DNA of 38,615 nt from Acidobacteriota bacterium (GTDB lineage: Bacteria; Acidobacteriota; Terriglobia; Terriglobales; Acidobacteriaceae). The notes beneath the pieces were generated by a model that saw only the letters and a program-made list of their open reading frames with translations, was not told the origin of the DNA and did not search any database. Each line of letters starts with the position of its first letter. The stretch's first letter is position 1. The position numbers and the translations under genes were made by a program. The stretch spans positions 1-38,615 of the forward strand of contig QIAP01000089.1 in NCBI GenBank assembly GCA_003225075.1, written 5' to 3'. This document shows positions 24,960 through 32,912 of the stretch, in pieces.

Positions 24960-27089
24960 CTATCGCCACGCGTAATAAGCCACAAATCCTATCAGGCCGG
25001 CTACCATCACCAGCGCATACCACTGCACCAATCCCCATTGCAGCAGCCGCGCCGGGTACGACAGCATGCGAGCCAGGGTGGCGGGGCCATTTACTAAGAG
25101 TTCATCGATAATCCAAGTGTCCCACCATTTCGACAGTGTTCCGCTGAAGCGTGTGATCCAGCCCGCGCCGTTTACCGTGCCATCGATGATGTGAACATCA
25201 TTCCAGGCGGAGGCATCGCCCAGGCCCAAGACGCCCAGACGAACATCTCCCACTTTGCGACGACCGGTGAACACATAGTCGTAGCCTTCGTCCACGAAAT
25301 ATTTGTTGTAGAGCAGGTTTTGCAGTGGAGGGACGGTAGTTGCGATGGGCTCCGCATAACCCTTATCAGCCTGGTAATAGGCTTTCCACGCCATTCCGCC
25401 GCCAATGACGGCAGCAGCAACCGAAAGAAACATCAGTAAATATTCGGTATTGCTGGTGTGTTCTTCCTCTTTCACGCCGGCCGCCAACTGTCCGGTCTTC
25501 CCTTCTGCCTGAAGCACCACGGCCTCTCTGGCAAAGACCGGCTCCAGAAACTTGGCGAAGTGATCAGATCCCTTGAGGCTGCGCGGCCAGCCCAGCCAGC
25601 CGGCAAAAATTGCGCAGATGGCCAAAATTACCAGGGGCACGGTCATGGACCTAGGCGACTCGTGGATGTGATGTTCCACCTCATGGCTCATGCGGGGCCG
25701 CCCATGAAACGCCAGGAACATCAGGCGGAACATGTAAAACGCGGTCATCAGCGCGGTGACGTAGCCGATGATCCACAAAAGGCGATAGGCGCCGCCTTCG
25801 GAGGTCCAGGTCTGCCAGAGAATTTCGTCTTTGGAGAAGAATCCCGCGAAGGGCGGAATGCCGGCTATCGCGAGGGTCGCGATGATCATTGTCCAGTAAG
25901 TAACAGGGATGCGACGGCGCAGGTCGCCCATGTTACGCATGTCCTGCTCACCGCTCATGGCGTGAATCACTGACCCGGCACCGAGGAATAGTAATGCCTT
26001 GAAGAAAGCATGGGTGAAGACGTGGAATACGCCAGCCGCAAAAGCTCCGATGCCGAGCGCGAGGAACATGTATCCCAATTGAGAGACAGTGGAATAGGCG
26101 AGCACGCGCTTGATATCGTTCTGCACCAGGGCGATGGATGCCGCGAAGATTGCAGTGAGCGCGCCAATGATTGCGACGGTTTTCATTGCCGTAGGCGCGA
26201 GCACGAAGATCGCGTTAGAGCGCGCGACCATGTAGACGCCTGCGGTGACCATGGTGGCGGCATGGATCAGCGCCGAGACGGGCGTAGGGCCTTCCATAGC
26301 GTCGGGCAGCCAGATATAGAGGGGGATTTGCGCCGACTTGCCGGTCGCACCCACGAAAAGCAGGAAAGCGGCGAGCGTAATGACGGGGTCGCCGAGGGCG
26401 AAATGTCCGTTGCGCGCCAAATGGTTGATGTCTGTAAAGCGGAATGATCCGAAGCACCAGGCTATGGTGAACATGCCGAGCAGAAACCCGGCGTCCCCAA
26501 TACGGTTGACGATGAATGCTTTATTGGCGGCGTCAGTGGCCGATTTACGGTGGAAGTAGAATCCGATCAGCAAATAAGAGCACAGACCTACACCCTCCCA
26601 GCCGACAAAGAGTTGAGCGTAGTTGTTCCCCAGAATCAGGACCAGCATGGAGAACATAAACAGATTGAGATAGCCGAAGAAGCGGTAGTAGCCGCCTTCG
26701 TGCGCCATGTATCCGGTGGAATAAATATGGATCAGCATGCCCACGCCGGTCACGAACAGCAGCCAGATGCTCGACAAAGGATCGAGCAGGAAGCCTACTT
26801 CAGCCTTGAATTCCGCGGGCGCACCGCTTTGGGTTACATAATTGAGATTTCCGGTGTCGCTGCCAAGCCAGGTATAGAGGATTGTTTCGAACGGCTTTCC
26901 GGGAACGTCGTGGGCATAGTCGGCATATTGCCAGACCGTACCGACCGACATAAGAAACGCCAAAACGATCACACCCACGCAAACGACGTTCACGGTCGCC
27001 TTCTGCATCTTGCGGCCGAAGAAGAACATCATGGCTGCGCCGAAGGCAGGGAGCAGAGGAATGATCCAGATGTGATCGAGGAAGAACAT
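24960..27089 (-). CDS. nuoL: NADH-quinone oxidoreductase subunit L
   Basis: The product is 709 residues, the distal antiporter-like subunit with the long lateral helix. Marks are FVGWEGVGLCSYLLIGFYF with the conserved Glu, IPLYIWLPDAMEGPTPVSAL and VLAYSTVSQLGYMFLALG. The C-terminal part contains YYQADKGYAEPIATTVPPL before the lateral helix and final transmembrane helix. It is somewhat longer than the E. coli protein (about 613), mainly after residue 480. The start ATG 27089 lacks a clear ribosome-binding site. A 133-base spacer with inverted repeats separates it from nuoK. Confidence 0.95.
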   Translation of the reverse strand: MFFLDHIWIIPLLPAFGAAMMFFFGRKMQKATVNVVCVGVIVLAFLMSVGTVWQYADYAHDVPGKPFETILYTWLGSDTGNLNYVTQSGAPAEFKAEVGFLLDPLSSIWLLFVTGVGMLIHIYSTGYMAHEGGYYRFFGYLNLFMFSMLVLILGNNYAQLFVGWEGVGLCSYLLIGFYFHRKSATDAANKAFIVNRIGDAGFLLGMFTIAWCFGSFRFTDINHLARNGHFALGDPVITLAAFLLFVGATGKSAQIPLYIWLPDAMEGPTPVSALIHAATMVTAGVYMVARSNAIFVLAPTAMKTVAIIGALTAIFAASIALVQNDIKRVLAYSTVSQLGYMFLALGIGAFAAGVFHVFTHAFFKALLFLGAGSVIHAMSGEQDMRNMGDLRRRIPVTYWTMIIATLAIAGIPPFAGFFSKDEILWQTWTSEGGAYRLLWIIGYVTALMTAFYMFRLMFLAFHGRPRMSHEVEHHIHESPRSMTVPLVILAICAIFAGWLGWPRSLKGSDHFAKFLEPVFAREAVVLQAEGKTGQLAAGVKEEEHTSNTEYLLMFLSVAAAVIGGGMAWKAYYQADKGYAEPIATTVPPLQNLLYNKYFVDEGYDYVFTGRRKVGDVRLGVLGLGDASAWNDVHIIDGTVNGAGWITRFSGTLSKWWDTWIIDELLVNGPATLARMLSYPARLLQWGLVQWYALVMVAGLIGFVAYYAWR

Positions 27090-27138
27090 TTTTTAGACAG
27101 TAATCGTTTCGTTGCGCCTTGTTAACTTTCGGTGCCTG

Positions 27139-27219
27139 GCAATCAGCACTCGAGCATTTACACACGCCACTCTAAATGCGTGACAAACTCACGGTTACTG
27201 ACTGCTGAGTGCTGATTGC
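27139..27219. repeat. Nested inverted repeats with short heptamer run between nuoK and nuoL
   Basis: GCAATCAGCACTC (27139-27151) and its exact reverse complement (27207-27219) enclose a second pair GCATTTA (27154-27160) and TAAATGC (27173-27179). The right arm overlaps a short tandem run of ACTGCTG, AGTGCTG, ATTGCT. The RNA could fold into a long hairpin that sets relative expression or processing of nuoL. Confidence 0.6.
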
Positions 27220-27222
27220 TCT

Positions 27223-27528
27223 CTACCATTTCAACAAATCTACTTCATCCACGTTGACGGTCTCTTTATTACGGAAGAAGGCGATCAGGATGCCTAATCC
27301 GACGGCGGCTTCGGCAGCGGCGTCGGTAATGACGAAAATTGCGAACACCTGGCCGTGCAGTCCCCACAACCGCGAGAACGCCACCAAATTCAAGTTCACG
27401 GCGTTCAGGATCAGTTCGATCGACATCAGGACGATGACCACGTTGCGGCGGGTCAGCACGCCGACTACGCCGAGAACAAACAACCCAGCGGCAACTATGA
27501 GGTAATGCAACGTTGTGATCGGGACCAT
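27223..27528 (-). CDS. nuoK: NADH-quinone oxidoreductase subunit K
   Basis: The product is 101 residues with three membrane helices, the standard NuoK size. The conserved membrane Glu residues lie in [18 protein letters not shown] and in [21 protein letters not shown], both needed for proton coupling in the family. The start ATG 27528 lies 18 bases after nuoJ. The C-terminal [11 protein letters not shown] is typical. Confidence 0.96.
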   Translation of the reverse strand: MVPITTLHYLIVAAGLFVLGVVGVLTRRNVVIVLMSIELILNAVNLNLVAFSRLWGLHGQVFAIFVITDAAAEAAVGLGILIAFFRNKETVNVDEVDLLKW

Positions 27529-27546
27529 GTATTCAATAAACCTGCT

Positions 27547-28065
27547 TCAGATCCTTTTTTTCGCCATTACTACCGCACCAATGATTGCAACCAACAAAAG
27601 CAGTGACGCAATCTCGAAGGCAAGCATGTAATTGCCATAGAGATACACCGCGATTTCTTGTGTGTTGGACTGTTCCGGAAGCTGTGCCATGGGCATGCCG
27701 GTAAGGTCGTGGAGCGCTTTGCTCCTCACAAAGACTCGCACGAATAATGCACCCAAGGCGACGGCCCCGACGAGTCCACCGATCCATTGTTTGTTGAACT
27801 GATCCTCTCTTTGCGATTTCTCAATGCTTACCAGCATGATGACGAAAAGGAACAGCACCATAATGCCGCCGGCATACAGAATGATTTGCACGCCAGCTAC
27901 GAAGGGCGCGTAAAGCATGAGATAGAGGCCGGCGAGCGCGAGCAACGTCAGGATCAACGCCAGCGCCGAATGCACTGCATTCTTGCGAGTAATGACGAGG
28001 ATGCCGCCGAGCAAAGCGAGACCGGAGAGCAGGTAAAAGAAAAATGGGGTGGCAACGGGAGTCAT
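27547..28065 (-). CDS. nuoJ: NADH-quinone oxidoreductase subunit J
   Basis: The product is 172 residues from ATG 28065, with five membrane helices. FVAGVQIILYAGGIMVLFLFVIML is the family signature containing the flexible helix with the pi-bulge region, and the end has ASLLLLVAIIGAVVMAKK. The frame is open to 28110, but that part overlaps nuoH; ATG 28065 leaves one base after the nuoH stop. nuoI, which usually lies between nuoH and nuoJ, is absent and no room exists for it. Confidence 0.94.
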   Translation of the reverse strand: MTPVATPFFFYLLSGLALLGGILVITRKNAVHSALALILTLLALAGLYLMLYAPFVAGVQIILYAGGIMVLFLFVIMLVSIEKSQREDQFNKQWIGGLVGAVALGALFVRVFVRSKALHDLTGMPMAQLPEQSNTQEIAVYLYGNYMLAFEIASLLLLVAIIGAVVMAKKRI

Positions 28066-28066
28066 G

Positions 28067-29347
28067 TTAGAGGAGCACCCCCACAATCGCCGTAAGAATG
28101 AGCACGCCAAGACCTACGGGCAGCAGGACTTTCCATCCGACTCTCATAAGCTGGTCGAAACGATAGCGCGGGAACGTGCCACGATACCAGATGTACAGAT
28201 ACATGAAGCCTGCGACTTTGAGCGAGAACCAGTAGATATCCTGGATGCGGTCACGCACCGGCGGCAGTAACAGCAGGATTCCGATCAACGCGAGCACAGC
28301 AGCGAATCCGGCCAAGCCGAGAGTCTGCACGCGGAAATAGGGGTGCTTGGGCATCCTGAGCGTACCCACAAGTGCGATCAACGCCAGCAGAAGGAAAGTC
28401 GCGGCCGGGAACAGTGAGAACACTAAGTCCCAGGTCTCCCCTGTCAACCAGGTGGGAAACGGTCGCAGCCAGCCGCCGAGCCACAGCGTCACCGCGATCG
28501 AGGAGACTGCGATCATGGCGGAATATTCAGCGAGGAAGAAGAGTGACCAGCGAAATCCGCTGTACTCGGTGTGAAAGCCGGCGGTCAGTTCAGACTCTGC
28601 TTCGGGGAGATCGAAGGGTGCGCGGTTGGTTTCGGCAATCATGGCTACGGCGAATATGAAGAACGCGATCAGGCCCAAAGGGAAGAATTTGAAAATGAAC
28701 CAGGCATGTTGGTCTTGTTGAGCCTTAACAATGTCAATCATGCTCAGCGTGCCATCACCGACTGCGCCGTGCGCCACACCATAGAGCCCAATTCCGTGCA
28801 GACTGGTCATTAACACGGCCGCGACGACCGCCAGCCCCATGGCGATTTCATAAGAAACCATTTGGGCGCTGGAGCGCAGCGCGCCGATCAATGGATAGTG
28901 TGAATTCGATGCCCATCCCGCCATGACGACACCCAGCACGCTGAGCGACGAAACTCCCAGCATGAAAAGGACACCGATGTTCATGTCGGTCACGGCATGG
29001 GTGGGGCCGAAAGGCACGACAATAAAAGTTGTGAAAGCGGTGATGACGATTAGTACCGGGGCGATCCAGAACACGGATTTGTCGGCCTCGGCCGGCATGA
29101 TGTCTTCCTTGATCAGCAGCTTGATTGCATCAGCAATCGGCTGTAGAAGTCCATGGGGCCCGACTCTCATCGGACCGAGGCGAACTTGCATGTGGGCAAG
29201 AATCTTTCGCTCCAGCCAATTCATAGCGATGACGGCAACGGAAAGTCCCAGAAAAATAAGGATGATGTAGATGAATGCCCACAGCAGATTGCCCGCCTGG
29301 CCCGGAGTGGTGTTCGATCTTAGATAGGAGGTGACGTAGTCGAGCAT
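28067..29347 (-). CDS. nuoH: NADH-quinone oxidoreductase subunit H
   Basis: The product is 426 residues with eight or more membrane helices, forming the quinone chamber with NuoD and NuoB. Signatures are ERKILAHMQVRLGPMRVGPHG near residue 46, the Glu-rich loop AETNRAPFDLPEAESELTAGFHTEYSG, and WYRGTFPRYRFDQLMRVGWK. It is longer than the E. coli protein (325), with extra residues in the C-terminal third. The start ATG 29347 overlaps the nuoD stop as TGATG. Confidence 0.95.
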   Translation of the reverse strand: MLDYVTSYLRSNTTPGQAGNLLWAFIYIILIFLGLSVAVIAMNWLERKILAHMQVRLGPMRVGPHGLLQPIADAIKLLIKEDIMPAEADKSVFWIAPVLIVITAFTTFIVVPFGPTHAVTDMNIGVLFMLGVSSLSVLGVVMAGWASNSHYPLIGALRSSAQMVSYEIAMGLAVVAAVLMTSLHGIGLYGVAHGAVGDGTLSMIDIVKAQQDQHAWFIFKFFPLGLIAFFIFAVAMIAETNRAPFDLPEAESELTAGFHTEYSGFRWSLFFLAEYSAMIAVSSIAVTLWLGGWLRPFPTWLTGETWDLVFSLFPAATFLLLALIALVGTLRMPKHPYFRVQTLGLAGFAAVLALIGILLLLPPVRDRIQDIYWFSLKVAGFMYLYIWYRGTFPRYRFDQLMRVGWKVLLPVGLGVLILTAIVGVLL

Positions 29348-30501
29348 CAGCGGTCCACCTCGCCGAGAACGATGTCGAGCGTGCCGATCACGGCGACCAC
29401 GTCGGCAACGAGTTGGCCGCGCACCATCATGTCGAGGGCCTGAAGATTTACAAATGACGGCGGACGCACCCGCAGCCGATAGGGCTGAGTGGAGCCATCG
29501 CTTACGATGAAGTATCCCAGTTCGCCTTTGGGCGCTTCGATGGAGTGATAGATTTCTCCTACCGGTGGCTTTATGACCTTGGGGACTTTGGCCATGATGG
29601 GGCCTTCAGGAATTTTGCCGACGGCCTGGCGGATGATGTGCAGGGACTGCCGCATTTCGGCCATGCGCACCAGGTACCGGTCGTAGGTATCGCCGTTCTG
29701 GCCAATGGGAATTTCGAAATCGAAATCAGAGTAGGCGGCATAGGGTTGCGCCTTACGGACATCCCAGCGCACACCGCTGGCCCGCAGCACCGGGCCGGTG
29801 ACACCCAACGCAATGCACTCCTTGCCGGATATCTTGCCGACATTTTTGGTTCGCTCCACCCAGATGCGGTTGGTGGTGAGCAGTTCTTCGTATTCATCTA
29901 TCTTCGGAGTTACGAAATCAAGGAAGTTAGTAACATCTTTCTCGAAACCGTCGTAAGTTTCGTAGAGGCAGCCGCCGATGCGGAACGCGTGCGTGGTCAG
30001 ACGAGCGCCGCAATACTTCTCGAAGATTTTGAGAATCTCTTCCCGGTCGCGGAAAGTGTAGAAGAGCGGAGTGATGGCACCGATATCGAGGGCGTGGGTT
30101 CCCAGCCAAAGCATGTGGCTGGCCAGCCGGTTTAATTCCGTAAGGATGACGCGAATATAGTTGGCGCGGGGCGGCGCTTGTACATTAAGGAGCTTTTCCA
30201 CCGCTTCGCAATATCCCAAACCGTTGGAGACCGCGGCGACGTAGTCCATGCGGTCCACGTACGGGTTGAACATGGCATAGGTGCGATTCTCGGCAATTTT
30301 CTCTACACCACGATGAAGATAGCCGATGACGCACTCGGTGCCGAGAACTTTCTCACCATCGAGCTTGAGAATGACGCGCAGCACACCGTGAGTGGCGGGA
30401 TGCTGCGGACCCATATTAATGACGAGTTCATTAGAATCGAGAAAAGTCTCGTTGCGATCCCCGAGTTCAAGGTGCGAAATATTCGTGCTCGGATCGCTCA
30501 T
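29347..30501 (-). CDS. nuoD: NADH-quinone oxidoreductase subunit D
   Basis: The product is 384 residues, the 49-kDa-type subunit that forms the quinone-binding pocket. [21 protein letters not shown] holds the conserved quinone-site His, and [18 protein letters not shown] and the C-terminal DIVLGEVDR are typical. It derives from a NiFe-hydrogenase large subunit but lacks the metal Cys residues, as normal for NuoD. The start ATG overlaps nuoC by four bases (ATGA). Confidence 0.96.
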   Translation of the reverse strand: MSDPSTNISHLELGDRNETFLDSNELVINMGPQHPATHGVLRVILKLDGEKVLGTECVIGYLHRGVEKIAENRTYAMFNPYVDRMDYVAAVSNGLGYCEAVEKLLNVQAPPRANYIRVILTELNRLASHMLWLGTHALDIGAITPLFYTFRDREEILKIFEKYCGARLTTHAFRIGGCLYETYDGFEKDVTNFLDFVTPKIDEYEELLTTNRIWVERTKNVGKISGKECIALGVTGPVLRASGVRWDVRKAQPYAAYSDFDFEIPIGQNGDTYDRYLVRMAEMRQSLHIIRQAVGKIPEGPIMAKVPKVIKPPVGEIYHSIEAPKGELGYFIVSDGSTQPYRLRVRPPSFVNLQALDMMVRGQLVADVVAVIGTLDIVLGEVDR

Positions 30502-31211
30502 TGGCCGCTTTCAATCCCCAGGTTGGCCTGCACCCATTCATTGTCCTGCTGAATAATTCCGTAGTCTTTGCGCAAGGGATGGCCCTTCCAGCCTTCCGGC
30601 AGGAGAATTCGCTTGAGATCGGGATGTCCCTCAAAGGCAATGCCGAACATGTCGTAGACTTCGCGTTCCAGCCAATTTGTAGTGGGCCAGATGGGGACCG
30701 AACTGGGAAGCGCCTCACCATCCGAGATGAGTGTCTTTACTAGAATGCGCTCATTGCGAGCGAAAGAGTACAGAATCCAGATCACATCAAAAGGCTTTTC
30801 GCGAGTGAGATAGTGGACGGCAGTGATGTCCACACAGTAGTCAAATTGTTCCTGATCGCGAAGGACCTGGAGAATTTCGGGAATGAGCGATCGATCCACC
30901 ACCATGTAGTTCTGGCCGAGGTAGGTGCTGGCTTCGCTGATGCCGGAGCCGAACTGGCGCTTCAGGGTCGCGACCATAGGTGAGTCCCATGGAATCGTAG
31001 CCGGGCCAGTGGGTTTAGCCGGCGCCGCGGGAGCATGATCCCCCGCCGTTTTTGCAGGCGTGCCGGCTGGAGTCGCCGGCTTGGCCGCAGATGCACTCGC
31101 GGCCCCCTCGGGTGGCGGCGATGGCTGGACGGAGCCAGCAGGCTTCCCTGTCGTCGGCTTGTTGTCGCCGTCTGAAGGCGTCGGCGGAGTGGGCTTGTTT
31201 TCGTCGGGCAT
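30498..31211 (-). CDS. nuoC: NADH-quinone oxidoreductase subunit C with Pro/Ala-rich extension
   Basis: The product is 237 residues from ATG 31211; the frame opens at TTG 31232. The first ~75 residues are low-complexity Pro/Ala/Lys/Thr and are not part of the family. The 30-kDa domain follows (about 80-237): [11 protein letters not shown], then [20 protein letters not shown] and [17 protein letters not shown], the conserved signature. It sits at the junction of peripheral and membrane arms. No nuoC-D fusion as in E. coli. The extension may be a disordered tether. Confidence 0.93.
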   Translation of the reverse strand: MPDENKPTPPTPSDGDNKPTTGKPAGSVQPSPPPEGAASASAAKPATPAGTPAKTAGDHAPAAPAKPTGPATIPWDSPMVATLKRQFGSGISEASTYLGQNYMVVDRSLIPEILQVLRDQEQFDYCVDITAVHYLTREKPFDVIWILYSFARNERILVKTLISDGEALPSSVPIWPTTNWLEREVYDMFGIAFEGHPDLKRILLPEGWKGHPLRKDYGIIQQDNEWVQANLGIESGQ

Positions 31212-31299
31212 AGCTAGGAAGCGGCGCGGCAAATATCTCGGAAGAACGTTAACTTCTAACAGCTTGGCAGTGCGGTGTCAACGGTAGCACGCAGGAGTG

Positions 31300-31617
31300 T
31301 TACGGGGTGCGGGTTGATTGGAAATGTTCGATCAAGTCCCTGATCCGTTCTGCATCACGTTTGCGATGTCCGTGGCTGAGAATCGGATTACTGCCGCCTG
31401 AGGAGTCTATCCGGATCTCTGACCAGAACACTCCAGTTGAGATTTGGACGGAAGCTACCTTTCCGATGGCAATGCTTTCCTGACTGCTACCAAACAGGTG
31501 GGACTTAACCCGCAAGACATGTTCCGGGCTGACTACGATGCGAGTGGGAAAGAGAAAATTGCCTCGAGTCCAGCGGCTAGCGGCGAAAGTTTCGGTTTGC
31601 GGAAGCGGATCAACCAT
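31300..31617 (-). CDS. Small PH-domain-like protein in the nuoB position
   Basis: The product is 105 residues from ATG 31617 (the frame also opens at TTG 31623). It has no signal peptide or membrane helix. FPTRIVVSPEHVLRVKSHLF followed by IAIGKVASVQISTGVFWSEI and a final helix DAERIRDLIEHFQ is the beta-rich-plus-helix pattern of bacterial PH (bPH/YdbS-like) domains; this is pattern recognition of moderate strength. It lies 12 bases after nuoA and before nuoC, where nuoB normally lies, and is probably cotranscribed. It has no Cys, so it cannot replace the NuoB iron-sulfur subunit. Confidence 0.6.
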   Translation of the reverse strand: MVDPLPQTETFAASRWTRGNFLFPTRIVVSPEHVLRVKSHLFGSSQESIAIGKVASVQISTGVFWSEIRIDSSGGSNPILSHGHRKRDAERIRDLIEHFQSTRTP

Positions 31618-31629
31618 GGCCAATCAGGT

Positions 31630-31986
31630 TTACACCCACTCCAAGGCGCCCTTTTTCCAAATCCAGATGTAACCGACTACCAGGATTGCGAGAAAGATCA
31701 ACATTTCAACCAGGCCAAACAGCCCGAAGGCTTTGAACTTGACCGCCCACGGAAAAAGGAAAATGGTTTCCACGTCAAAGACCACAAACAGGATGGCCAC
31801 GATATAAAAGCGGACGGTATAGCGGCCGCGGGCACTGTCCACGGGATCGATGCCGCATTCATAAGGCATCAGCTTTGCTTTGTGAGGATTGTCTGGGCGC
31901 ACGAGTTTGGCGGCAAGCAAGGTTACCGGAATCAGAATCGCAATGAACGCGATGAAGATGAAGATGGGAACGTAATTCTGGGGCAT
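31630..31986 (-). CDS. nuoA: NADH-quinone oxidoreductase subunit A
   Basis: The product is 118 residues with three membrane helices. KLMPYECGIDPVDSARGRYTVRFYIVAILFVVFDVETIFLFPWAV spans the two family signatures (ECG loop and FDVE motif). The start ATG 31986 has AAGGAG about 11 bases upstream. It is the first gene of the nuo-atp string, with a candidate promoter just upstream. Confidence 0.95.
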   Translation of the reverse strand: MPQNYVPIFIFIAFIAILIPVTLLAAKLVRPDNPHKAKLMPYECGIDPVDSARGRYTVRFYIVAILFVVFDVETIFLFPWAVKFKAFGLFGLVEMLIFLAILVVGYIWIWKKGALEWV

Positions 31987-32027
31987 TCAGACCTCGGCTC
32001 CTTGCCGCCACGAAATCGGTCGCGGTA

Positions 32028-32056
32028 ATAGTAACGCCGACTGGGACAAGCTTCAA
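32028..32056 (-). promoter_or_regulatory. Candidate sigma70-type promoter of the nuo-atp string
   Basis: On the minus strand TTGAAG (32056-32051) and TACTAT (32033-32028) are separated by 17 bases, each matching four of six consensus bases. Transcription would begin about 35 bases before the nuoA ATG. Plausible by position and spacing only. Confidence 0.4.
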
Positions 32057-32106
32057 GGAGGATGAAATCAGCGGCAGCCGGAAGTTAGTCCGCAGGAGGA
32101 ACCTTG

Positions 32107-32640
32107 CTAATTGGAGCCCTCGGTGACAGGGTCGTGAACGGGCCTGGTGTAATCTTCCGCGGTAGTCACATAACAAGGCAAAGGGGCTCGATGCCGCTGA
32201 AGGTTCAGCGCCGGAGCATCGGTCGAATACTTCAGGCTTGGTTGCGCCTGGCGCCAGTCTCCCACTTCACCCGAATTCATTTGCGAAAGCGTCTCGTCAC
32301 AAGTTGGATCCCGGACGGCACGAAACTCATGTACTGTCGAGTAGTCAAGGCCATTCTCTGAAAGGCGCGGCTGATATGGAAGGAACCCATATACCAGCTT
32401 CACCAGGCTTGACTCGTTATGGCTCAACTGTTTTTCGGCAATGAACACCTCTTCACTCGAAAAAAAAGAAGAACGCGGATGAGACCAAGCTAGAGCAATC
32501 AGACGCACACGCATCTCTTCTCTTTTGGGTGACTGCCAGCGGAGCTCTCCTTCAGCACTCACAGGGCGGTAAAGCGTGCTCATGACAGCGAGCAACATAA
32601 GAGACATAGCGCCCGAAAGCCAAGTTCTGACTAATTTCAT
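32107..32640 (-). CDS. Secreted hypothetical protein
   Basis: The product is 177 residues with an N-terminal signal peptide (MKLVRTWLSGAMSLMLLAVM, cleavage near the VSA site at about 28-30). The mature part is hydrophilic, with Cys near residues 114 and 151 that could form a disulfide (PTCDET and PLPCYV). I do not recognise the family. The start ATG 32640 has a GGTGGGGA stretch upstream that can serve as a ribosome-binding site. It is divergent from lysS and precedes nuoA on the same strand with a 120-base gap. Confidence 0.6.
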   Translation of the reverse strand: MKLVRTWLSGAMSLMLLAVMSTLYRPVSAEGELRWQSPKREEMRVRLIALAWSHPRSSFFSSEEVFIAEKQLSHNESSLVKLVYGFLPYQPRLSENGLDYSTVHEFRAVRDPTCDETLSQMNSGEVGDWRQAQPSLKYSTDAPALNLQRHRAPLPCYVTTAEDYTRPVHDPVTEGSN

Positions 32641-32831
32641 GTGTCCCCACCCGGGTTCTTATTGGTCTTTGGATACGACTAGGGCGCGTACGACTTTTTT
32701 GAACGGTGCTGACTCTTTGTTTTTGATGCAATCATACCGCTGCCAGGTTTTTTGCAATTTTTCAATTGAGCCCCAAGTTATATGCGTAGGTATCGACAAG
32801 GCGGCTAAAAACGCAAGCATTGCGTGTTGGT

Positions 32832-32837
32832 TATAAT
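32832..32837 (+). promoter_or_regulatory. Candidate -10 box of lysS promoter
   Basis: A consensus TATAAT lies 75 bases before the proposed TTG start of lysS, with no good -35 box. If used, it would place the codons upstream of 32913 in an untranslated leader, which agrees with the internal start choice. Confidence 0.35.
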
Positions 32838-32912
32838 CGTTCGTCGTCCTTCCAGCCGTGTGGATATCGCTCTGTCTTTGGGCGCGTAATTCACCGAAAT
32901 AAAAGGAAATTC

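Noticed and set aside
25458-27125. Several long plus-strand frames opposite nuoL (at 25458, 26010 and 26550)
   Set aside because: Shadows of nuoL on the opposite strand, with no ribosome-binding sites or recognisable domains.
19134-27135. Shared 12-mer AACTTTCGGTGC at 19134 and 27124, both upstream of minus-strand genes (atpE and nuoL)
   Set aside because: Chance 12-mer matches are expected in a window this long, and the distances to the genes differ (87 and 35 bases).
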